9,861 nucleotides of DNA from NCBI GenBank assembly GCA_039916225.1, contig JBDSLU010000126.1, positions 1-9,861 on the forward strand. Direction: 5' to 3'. Of this stretch, positions 1-5,689 are shown piece after piece (the first letter of the stretch is position 1; each line of letters begins with the position of its first letter). The notes beneath the pieces were generated by a model, which ran no database searches, was not told the DNA's origin, and was given only the letters and a program-made list of their open reading frames with translations. Both the position numbers and the translations under genes were made by a program. The stretch comes from JBDSLU01 sp039916225 (lineage in GTDB: Bacteria; Acidobacteriota; Vicinamibacteria; Vicinamibacterales; Vicinamibacteraceae).

Positions 1-1
1 C

Positions 2-1309
2 TTCGTCGGGCTGGCGGTGCTGAACGCGCTGGCGATCCCGCTGGTGGTCCGGCTGGGCACGCGCCTGCACTCGCTGCGCGCCGGTCTCATCGGCGGCCTG
101 CTCTACGCCTGCTGGGGATCGGACATCGTCGGCCTCGGCCAGGTGCGGCAGGAACCGCTCTACCTCCCGCTCGTGATCGCCGCGACGCTGGCGGTGGTCC
201 GTGCCTGGGAGGCCCGCGGCGTCCAGCCGTTCGCGTTGGCCGGTGCGCTGTTCGGCCTGGCCGCGTTGTGCCGCTCGATGCCGATTTACTTCGTCGCGGC
301 CGTGGCCGTCGCGCTGGTGGTGCGCGATCGTCGCGGCGCCGGCCCGCGTGAGGCGCTGGCGCTGGTCGGCGGCTTCGCGGCGCTGACCCTGCCCTACAGC
401 CTGGCTTTGTCGATCCACCTCGGTCAACCGACGCTGATCGAGAACCACGGCGGGATCCTGATCGCGTCGCGCTACCTGCACGGCGGCAATCGCCTCGCCC
501 CCCCGGGTTTCGGTCGAGTGGTCATCGCCATCCTGCAGGAGATGGTCTGGTCGCCGCTGACGTTCCTGCAGGCCACCGCCGACCAGGCTCGCTCACTGCT
601 CCCGCTGACCGGTGGGCGCTACCTGCAGGACGGCGTCTACGCCACGTCGGCGGCGGCGGCGGCGCAGTGGAAGGTGGCGGCCCACACCCTGATCGACGCG
701 CCGTGGCTGCTGGCGATCGTGCTCGCGCCGCTGGGCCTGGTCGTGGCGCGCCACCGGCCGGCGGCCTGGCTCCTCGCCGGCTGGACGCTGCTGAACCTCG
801 GCCTCACCGCGCTCACCGGCTTCGGCGGCTCGCGTCTCCGGTGTCCCTTCGAAGTACACGTCGCGCTGCTCGCGAGCGTCGCCATCGCCGGAGCGTGGCC
901 GCGGCGGCGCCCGCTGGCGCTCGCACTCGGCATCGCCGGCTCGGTCGGCGCCGTGCTGTTGATGGTGCCCCAGGTCGTGCGGACGGCGGCCGCGCGGGCC
1001 AACTACGGTCCTCGCTGGACGTTGACGGGCGGCCGCACCGTGGCCCAGGTGAGCGGCGCCAGCGGGGCCAACGTCCCCTCGTCGCCGGGCGGTCTCGACG
1101 TCGCGCTGCGCAACCCGGGCACCGCACCGATCCGCGTCGACCTGCGGCTCGACGGCGTGGACGTCCTGAAGGCGTCGGTGATCGAGCCGGGCGCTGAGCG
1201 TCGGCTCCAGTGGACAGGGCTGCGCGTCGGGCTGCTGTTCGTCGAGGCCGACTCGATGGCCCTCGACGGCCGGCCGGCGCCGGTCGACGTGCAGATCGAT
1301 CGACGCTAG
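2..1309 (+). CDS. GT39-like polytopic membrane glycosyltransferase, 5'-truncated
   Basis: The frame is open from the first complete codon of the window to TAG at 1307, so the real start lies upstream; the GTG at 17 is only an internal codon. Numbering from that GTG, hydrophobic segments recur at about 1-12, 22-35, 48-63, 72-102, 112-133, 228-266, 278-293 and 298-318, with a short polar stretch RQEPLY at 44-49. SRLRCPFEV at 272-280, just before a membrane span, resembles the conserved Arg/Pro turn late in GT39/PMT_2 (ArnT-like) enzymes, which transfer sugars from polyprenyl-phosphate carriers outside the inner membrane. The acidic catalytic loop expected near the N terminus lies outside the window, so activity cannot be judged. 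Residues about 330-430 are non-membrane and rich in alternating hydrophobics, suggesting an added beta domain. The family call is moderate and the substrate is unknown. The gene converges on the carrier-protein gene with a 12-nt gap. Confidence 0.7.
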   Translation, partial: FVGLAVLNALAIPLVVRLGTRLHSLRAGLIGGLLYACWGSDIVGLGQVRQEPLYLPLVIAATLAVVRAWEARGVQPFALAGALFGLAALCRSMPIYFVAAVAVALVVRDRRGAGPREALALVGGFAALTLPYSLALSIHLGQPTLIENHGGILIASRYLHGGNRLAPPGFGRVVIAILQEMVWSPLTFLQATADQARSLLPLTGGRYLQDGVYATSAAAAAQWKVAAHTLIDAPWLLAIVLAPLGLVVARHRPAAWLLAGWTLLNLGLTALTGFGGSRLRCPFEVHVALLASVAIAGAWPRRRPLALALGIAGSVGAVLLMVPQVVRTAAARANYGPRWTLTGGRTVAQVSGASGANVPSSPGGLDVALRNPGTAPIRVDLRLDGVDVLKASVIEPGAERRLQWTGLRVGLLFVEADSMALDGRPAPVDVQIDRR

Positions 1310-1321
1310 TGTCCCGGCGGA

Positions 1322-1852
1322 TCAGCGAACGACGACCAGGAGTCGCCCGGCTTCGACCAAGGTGCCTTCGGTGACGGCGATCTCGACGACGGTGCCGGCG
1401 CGCGGCACCGACAGTTCGTTCTCCATCTTCATCGCCTCGACGACGACGAGACCCTGGCGGGGCTCGACGGCGTCGCCGACGGCGACCAGCACCTTGACCA
1501 CCTTGCCGGGCATCGGCGCCACGACGCGCTGATCGCCGTTGCCGGCGCCCAGCATGGCGCGCGCCCGCCGGCGCCGGTTGGCGAGCGCCACCGGGATGGC
1601 GTGCCCGGCGACCACGGCTTCGCCGTCGCCGGAGGCCGCGAGCGTCACGGCAGCGGTCGTGACCACACCCGTCGCGACGTCGCGGAGGGACCAGGTCGTG
1701 GCGGCGTTCGGCGATCCGATGACACTGGCGTCGACCAGCACGGCGTCGCCGTCGTCGATGCGGACGCGGTAGCGCGACGGCCCGTCGCCGGGTTCGATGA
1801 CGACGTGGTGGACGCGGCCACCGGCGACGACGTCGACCCGGGAGACGCTCAT
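1322..1852 (-). CDS. Biotin carboxyl carrier (BT-BCCP) subunit of acyl-CoA carboxylase
   Basis: This 176-residue protein carries the covalently bound biotin that shuttles carboxyl groups between the biotin carboxylase and the carboxyltransferase. The biotinyl motif EAMKMEN is clear, with the acceptor lysine at 142 and 34 residues after it, the usual spacing for a C-terminal biotinyl domain. VVAPMPGKVVKV at about 109-120 is the family's first hairpin. Residues about 1-100 are beta-rich (for example YRVRIDDGDAVLVDA) and look like the BT-type domain that joins BC and BCCP in fused propionyl-CoA carboxylase alpha chains. The start was chosen at ATG 1852 because it overlaps the upstream biotin carboxylase stop as ATGA and has GAGGG six bases upstream; the frame stays open far beyond it but that extension is antisense-quality arginine-rich sequence. 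It is the last gene of the run. BCCP identity is secure; the BT assignment is inference. Confidence 0.93.
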   Translation of the reverse strand: MSVSRVDVVAGGRVHHVVIEPGDGPSRYRVRIDDGDAVLVDASVIGSPNAATTWSLRDVATGVVTTAAVTLAASGDGEAVVAGHAIPVALANRRRRARAMLGAGNGDQRVVAPMPGKVVKVLVAVGDAVEPRQGLVVVEAMKMENELSVPRAGTVVEIAVTEGTLVEAGRLLVVVR

Positions 1853-3366
1853 CGCAGGCCCTCGCGGCGCCCGGTCTCGGCCCAGCGGCTGACGGGCGCG
1901 ACCGCTGGCGCACCGGCCGCCGGCTGCGCGATGCGGGTCCGGGCCTCGAGGGCGGTGGCGATGACGGCGGCGCGGACGGCCTCCGCCGGCGTCTCGACGA
2001 ACGGTCGGCCGTTCCGTGACGCCAGCTCGGTGTCGAGCGTCGTCGTGTCGAAACGGGCGGCGGCGAAGTCGTCCTGCGTGACCAGCCAGCGGAAGAACGG
2101 CAGCGTGGTGCGGATGCCCCGCACCTCGTACTCGTCGAGGGCGCGGCGCAGCCGGGCGATGGCCTGCGGCCGGTCGCTGCCCCACGCCGCCAGCTTCGAG
2201 ATCATCGAGTCGTAGTGCACCGGCACGGTGAAGCCGGCGACGACGCCGCCGTCGTCGCGGATGCCCGGCCCGCTCGGCTGGCGCAGGTGCGTGATCCGCC
2301 CCGGCGCCGGCATGAAGCGCGCGTCCGGATCCTCGGCATAGACGCGGCACTCGATGGCGTGCCCGGCCGGCACGGCGGCGCGAGCGCGATCGACGGTCAG
2401 CCGCTCGCCGCGGGCGATGCGGATCTGCCACTCGACCAGGTCGACGCCGGTGACGAGCTCGGTCACCGGGTGCTCGACCTGCAGCCGCGTGTTCATCTCG
2501 AGGAAGTAGAAGGCGCCGCTGGCGTCGAGCAGGAACTCGATGGTGCCGGCGTTGGTGTAGCCGACGCTCTCGGCGACGGCCGCGGCGGCGGCGAGCATGC
2601 GGGCCCGCAGCGGCATTGTCATCACCGGCGACGGCGATTCCTCGACGACCTTCTGGTGGCGGCGCTGGATCGAGCATTCGCGCTCGACGAACGGCACCAC
2701 CGTGCCGTGCTGATCGCCGAGCAGTTGCACTTCGACGTGGCGCGGCCCGACGATCCGCCGCTCGAGATAGACCTCGGCCGATCCGAACGCGGTGGCGGCC
2801 TCGGATCGCGCCGCGCGCAGTGCGCCAGCCAGCTGCTCCGGGCCGTCGACGACACGCATGCCGCGACCACCGCCGCCGGCGACGGCCTTGAGCATCACCG
2901 GATAGCCGATGCGCGCCGCGACGGCGGCGATCTCGGCGTCCGGCGCGTCGGCGGACAGCGGCGTCTCAGTGCCGGGGACGACCGGCGCCCCGGCGCGAAC
3001 CGCCGCCTGGCGCGCCCCGGTCTTGCTGCCCATGATCCGGATCACCTCCGGCGTCGGGCCGATGAACGTCAGGCCGGCGTCGCGGCACGCTTCGGCGAAC
3101 CCGGCATTCTCGGCGAGGAAGCCATAGCCGGGATGCACGGCGTCGGCGCCGGACCGGCGCGCGACCTCGATCAGCTGCGCGATGTCCAGGTAGCTCTGCG
3201 CCGGCGGGTCGCCGGCCAGCGGCCAGGCTTCACCGGCCGCGGCCACGTGCAGCGCCTCGCGGTCGCACGGCGCGTAGACGGCGACGCTGGCCAGGCCGAG
3301 GTCGCGGCAGGCGCGCGCGACACGCACCGCGATCTCGCCCCGGTTGGCGATCAGGATCTTCCGCAT
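1849..3366 (-). CDS. Biotin carboxylase subunit of acyl-CoA carboxylase (AccC/PccA-N type)
   Basis: This 505-residue cytosolic ATP-grasp enzyme carboxylates biotin on the carrier subunit using ATP and bicarbonate. It opens with MRKILIANRGEIAVRV, the canonical N terminus, which fixes the start at ATG 3366 although the frame runs on to a GTG at 3405. HPGYGFLAEN is at 78-87, the ATP-binding lysine in MLKA at 160, the glycine loop GGGGRGMR at 164-171, the metal/ATP motif EMNTRLQVEHPVTE at 290-303, and ECRVYAEDP at 339-347 with Arg341 at the place of the catalytic arginine. All key residues are present. It exceeds stand-alone E. coli AccC (449 residues) by about 55; the tail ends SRWAETGRREGLR, like the linker after the BC domain in fused PccA/MccA alpha chains. 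It overlaps the carrier gene by 4 nt (ATGA) and follows the carboxyltransferase after a structured 79-nt gap. No good Shine-Dalgarno precedes ATG 3366. Confidence 0.95.
   Translation of the reverse strand: MRKILIANRGEIAVRVARACRDLGLASVAVYAPCDREALHVAAAGEAWPLAGDPPAQSYLDIAQLIEVARRSGADAVHPGYGFLAENAGFAEACRDAGLTFIGPTPEVIRIMGSKTGARQAAVRAGAPVVPGTETPLSADAPDAEIAAVAARIGYPVMLKAVAGGGGRGMRVVDGPEQLAGALRAARSEAATAFGSAEVYLERRIVGPRHVEVQLLGDQHGTVVPFVERECSIQRRHQKVVEESPSPVMTMPLRARMLAAAAAVAESVGYTNAGTIEFLLDASGAFYFLEMNTRLQVEHPVTELVTGVDLVEWQIRIARGERLTVDRARAAVPAGHAIECRVYAEDPDARFMPAPGRITHLRQPSGPGIRDDGGVVAGFTVPVHYDSMISKLAAWGSDRPQAIARLRRALDEYEVRGIRTTLPFFRWLVTQDDFAAARFDTTTLDTELASRNGRPFVETPAEAVRAAVIATALEARTRIAQPAAGAPAVAPVSRWAETGRREGLR
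1859..1863 (-). promoter_or_regulatory. Shine-Dalgarno GAGGG of the biotin carrier gene
   Basis: On the minus strand GAGGG lies six bases before ATG 1852, inside the last codons of the biotin carboxylase gene (encoding Arg-Glu-Gly). It supports independent or coupled initiation of the carrier protein rather than read-through fusion. Confidence 0.6.
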
Positions 3367-3449
3367 GGCAGTTTCTGCAAGTTGCTCGGAGCATGCTCCG
3401 AGCACGCTCCGAGCACGGCGAGCGAAGTACGCAGATTCTGCTCGGTCAT
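3351..3449 (-). CDS. Possible 32-codon coupling ORF between carboxyltransferase and biotin carboxylase genes
   Basis: A minus-strand ATG at 3449 overlaps the carboxyltransferase stop as ATGA, begins MTEQNLRTSL, runs through the palindromic gap and ends at TGA 3353-3351, 13 nt inside the biotin carboxylase gene. Its ATGA entry and its exit across the next start codon are the geometry of a translationally coupled leader. Residues 13-18 (VLGACS) are encoded by the repeat itself. There is no recognisable domain, and at this GC content a 32-codon open frame is unremarkable. It may simply be how ribosomes pass from one gene to the next rather than a functional peptide. Confidence 0.25.
   Translation of the reverse strand: MTEQNLRTSLAVLGACSEHAPSNLQKLPCGRS
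3383..3404. repeat. 22-bp perfect palindrome in the intercistronic gap
   Basis: The half-site TGCTCGGAGCA is followed directly by its exact reverse complement. As RNA on the minus-strand transcript it can fold into a 9-bp GC-rich stem with a CATG loop. A further copy of one arm follows at 3406-3416. No T-tract follows, so an intrinsic terminator is unlikely. It could be a processing, stability or attenuation hairpin, an operator, or a small dispersed repeat. Confidence 0.85.
3395..3416. repeat. Two tandem copies of the 11-mer GCTCCGAGCAC
   Basis: The unit at 3395-3405 is repeated exactly at 3406-3416. The first copy forms the right arm of the adjoining palindrome. The 11-bp period is close to one helical turn, and because it is not a multiple of three it shifts any reading frame crossing it. 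Confidence 0.85.
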
Positions 3450-4990
3450 AGCGGGATGTTGCCGTGCTTGCGCGGCGGGTTGCGATCGCGCTTGGTCTCG
3501 AGCCGCGCCAGCGCGGCGATCAGGCGGCGGCGGGTCGTGCGCGGGGCGATCACTTCGTCGACGTAGCCGCGCGACGCGGCGACGTAGGGATTGGCGAGCT
3601 TGTCGCGATACTCGGCGACCAGGCTGGCGCGCTCGGCGGCGGGATCCGCGGCCTGCTCGATCTCGCGCTTGTAGAGGACGTTGACCGCGCCCTCGGCGCC
3701 CATCACCGCGATCTCGGCGGTCGGCCAGGCGAAGTTGACGTCGGTGCGCAGGTGCTTGCTCGACATCACGCAGTAGGCCCCGCCGTAGGCCTTGCGCGTG
3801 ATGACCGTCACCTTCGGGACGGTCGCCTCGGCGAAGGCGTAGAGCAGCTTGGCGCCGTGCGTGATGATGCCGCCGTATTCCTGGACGGTGCCGGGCAGGA
3901 AGCCGGGCACGTCCTCGAAGGTGACGATCGGGATGTTGAACGCGTCGCAGAAGCGGACGAAACGCGCCGCCTTGACCGACGCGGCGATGTCGAGCGTCCC
4001 GGCCAGGTGGGCCGGCTGGTTGGCGACGATGCCGACCGACCGGCCGGCCAGCCGGACGAAGCCGACCAGGATGTTCGGCGCGTAGTGCTGATGGACCTCG
4101 AGGAAGTGCCCGTCGTCAGCCACGCTGTGCACCAGGGTGTGCATGTCGTAGGGCTGGTTCGGCGAGTCCGGCACCAGGGCGTCCAGCGCGTCGTCCTCGC
4201 GATCGACGGGATCGCCGGCGTCGAGGCGCGGCGCCGGGTCGATGTTGTTCGAGGGCAGGAACGCCAGCAGCTCGCGCACCAGCGCGATCGCTTCACGATC
4301 GCCGGGGACGGCGAAATGCGCGACGCCGCTCTTGACGCTGTGCGTGTGCGCGCCGCCGAGTTCCTCTTTGGTGACGTTCTCGTGGGTGACGGTGCGGACG
4401 ACGTCCGGCCCGGTCACGAACATGTAGCTCGTGCCCTCGACCATCACCGTGAAATCGGTGATCGCCGGCGAGTAGACCGCGCCGCCGGCGCACGGGCCCA
4501 TGACCGCGGAGATCTGCGGCACGACGCCCGAGGCCAGCGTGTTGCGGAGGAAGATGTCGGCGTAGCCGGCGAGCGAGACCACGCCTTCCTGGATACGCGC
4601 GCCGCCGGAGTCATTCAGACCGACCACCGGCGTGCCGAGCTTCACCGCCAGATCCATGATCTTGCAGATCTTGGCGGCGTTGGTCTCGGACAGCGATCCG
4701 CCGAAGACGGTGAAGTCCTGGGCGAAGGCGTGGACGACGCGGCCCTCGACACGACCGGCGCCGGCGACCACGCCGTCGCCCGGCACGATCTCGTCGGCCA
4801 TGCCGAAGTCGAGGCAGCGGTGCGTGACGAGCTTGTCGATCTCCTCGAACGTGCCGGCGTCGAAGAGCTCGGCGATGCGCTCGCGGGCGGTGAGTTTGCC
4901 GGCGGCGTGCTGCCGCTCGACGCGGGCCGCGCCGCCTCCGGCTTCGGCTCGGCGTTCGAGATCGGCGAGCGTGTCCCGGCGGGTCACCAC
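3446..4990 (-). CDS. pccB: Acyl-CoA carboxylase carboxyltransferase (beta) subunit, propionyl-CoA carboxylase type
   Basis: This 514-residue subunit transfers the carboxyl group from carboxybiotin to an acyl-CoA; the family works as a cytosolic hexamer. It has two crotonase-like halves. GGARIQEGV at 129-137, MGPCAGGAVYSPA at 164-176 and AYGGAYCVMSSKHL at 401-414 form the acyl-CoA and biotin pockets with their oxyanion-hole glycines, and the C terminus PPRKHGNIPL is the PccB/MmdA signature. Length matches the family. The residue corresponding to the substrate-selecting Asp of Streptomyces PccB appears to be Cys407, as I recall for mycobacterial AccD5, so propionyl-CoA is favoured but not proven. 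A decarboxylase (MmdA) role is less likely because an ATP-dependent biotin carboxylase is encoded next to it. The start is GTG 4990 (GTG 4987 is also possible), 19 nt after the transaldolase stop, without a visible Shine-Dalgarno, suggesting coupling. Confidence 0.93.
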   Translation of the reverse strand: MVTRRDTLADLERRAEAGGGAARVERQHAAGKLTARERIAELFDAGTFEEIDKLVTHRCLDFGMADEIVPGDGVVAGAGRVEGRVVHAFAQDFTVFGGSLSETNAAKICKIMDLAVKLGTPVVGLNDSGGARIQEGVVSLAGYADIFLRNTLASGVVPQISAVMGPCAGGAVYSPAITDFTVMVEGTSYMFVTGPDVVRTVTHENVTKEELGGAHTHSVKSGVAHFAVPGDREAIALVRELLAFLPSNNIDPAPRLDAGDPVDREDDALDALVPDSPNQPYDMHTLVHSVADDGHFLEVHQHYAPNILVGFVRLAGRSVGIVANQPAHLAGTLDIAASVKAARFVRFCDAFNIPIVTFEDVPGFLPGTVQEYGGIITHGAKLLYAFAEATVPKVTVITRKAYGGAYCVMSSKHLRTDVNFAWPTAEIAVMGAEGAVNVLYKREIEQAADPAAERASLVAEYRDKLANPYVAASRGYVDEVIAPRTTRRRLIAALARLETKRDRNPPRKHGNIPL

Positions 4991-5009
4991 GGCAACGGCA
5001 GCGCGGACG

Positions 5010-5672
5010 CTAACCCTTGGTCGCGGCCGCGGCCTGCGCCTTTTCCCAGTCCTGCAGGAACCGCGCGAGCCCGGAGTCGGTCAGCGGATGGTTGAACATC
5101 TGCTCGATGACCTTGCCCGGGCAGGTGCAGACGTCGGCGCCCATGCGGGCCGCTTCGACGATGTGCTGCGGACCGCGGACGCTGGCCACCAGCACTTCGG
5201 TGGTGTAGTCGTAGTTGTCGTAGATCTCGACGATCTGCTCGATCAGGTCCATGCCCGACGTGGCGATGTCGTCGAGGCGTCCGACGAACGGGCTGACGAA
5301 GGTCGCGCCGACCTTGGCCGCGATGAGCGCCTGCGTCGGCGAGAACACCAGCGTGACGTTGACGCGCAGGCCTTCGCCCGACAGCGTCTTGCAGGCACGG
5401 ACGCCGGCCTGGGTGAACGGCACCTTGACCACGATGTGCTCGCTGATCTGCGCCAGATCGCGGCCTTCGCGGACCATGTCCTCGTAGGCGGTGCCGACGA
5501 CTTCTCCGCTGACGGGACCTTGCACGAGGTCGCAGATCTTCTTGAGGATCTGCTTCGGGTCGCCGCCTTCCTTGGCCATCAGCGACGGGTTGGTGGTGAC
5601 CCCGTCGATGATCCCGAGCGGAACGAGCGCCTCGATTTCCTTGAAGTTGCCGGTGTCGATGAAGATCTTCAT
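5010..5672 (-). CDS. tal: Short (TalC/FSA-type) transaldolase
   Basis: This 220-residue TIM-barrel enzyme is the compact subfamily of class I aldolases that moves a dihydroxyacetone unit between sugar phosphates in the non-oxidative pentose phosphate pathway. Visible motifs are MKIFIDTGN at 1-9 (Asp6), GVTTNPSLMAKEG at 24-36, the Schiff-base lysine 83 in HIVVKVPFT, NVTLVFSPTQAL at 105-116, SPFVGRLDD at 127-135 and EVLVASVRGPQH at 159-170. Phe129 and Glu57 sit where E. coli fructose-6-phosphate aldolase has Tyr and Gln, which favours transaldolase over fructose-6-phosphate aldolase activity; this rests on family knowledge. ATG 5672 has AGAAGG seven bases upstream, and the long open frame beyond it is not homologous. 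It lies 17 nt after the lipoprotein stop and 19 nt before the carboxyltransferase start, so it is probably co-transcribed with both. Confidence 0.95.
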   Translation of the reverse strand: MKIFIDTGNFKEIEALVPLGIIDGVTTNPSLMAKEGGDPKQILKKICDLVQGPVSGEVVGTAYEDMVREGRDLAQISEHIVVKVPFTQAGVRACKTLSGEGLRVNVTLVFSPTQALIAAKVGATFVSPFVGRLDDIATSGMDLIEQIVEIYDNYDYTTEVLVASVRGPQHIVEAARMGADVCTCPGKVIEQMFNHPLTDSGLARFLQDWEKAQAAAATKG

Positions 5673-5679
5673 AAGTGTG

Positions 5680-5685
5680 CCTTCT
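5680..5685 (-). promoter_or_regulatory. Shine-Dalgarno AGAAGG of the transaldolase
   Basis: Reading the minus strand, AGAAGG lies in the 17-nt gap after the lipoprotein stop, seven bases before ATG 5672. It fixes the transaldolase start and is the best ribosome-binding site in the minus-strand run. Confidence 0.8.
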
Positions 5686-5689
5686 GCTG

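Noticed and set aside
3383..3416. Intrinsic terminator between carboxyltransferase and biotin carboxylase
   Set aside because: The hairpin is strong but no T-tract follows on either strand, and the next gene is an obligatory partner lacking its own visible promoter.
2215..5095. Long plus-strand open frames (489 and 543 codons) opposite the biotin carboxylase and carboxyltransferase genes
   Set aside because: They lie antisense to unmistakable conserved genes, are dominated by Arg, Asp, Gly and Ala as expected of GC-rich shadows, and show no domain motif.
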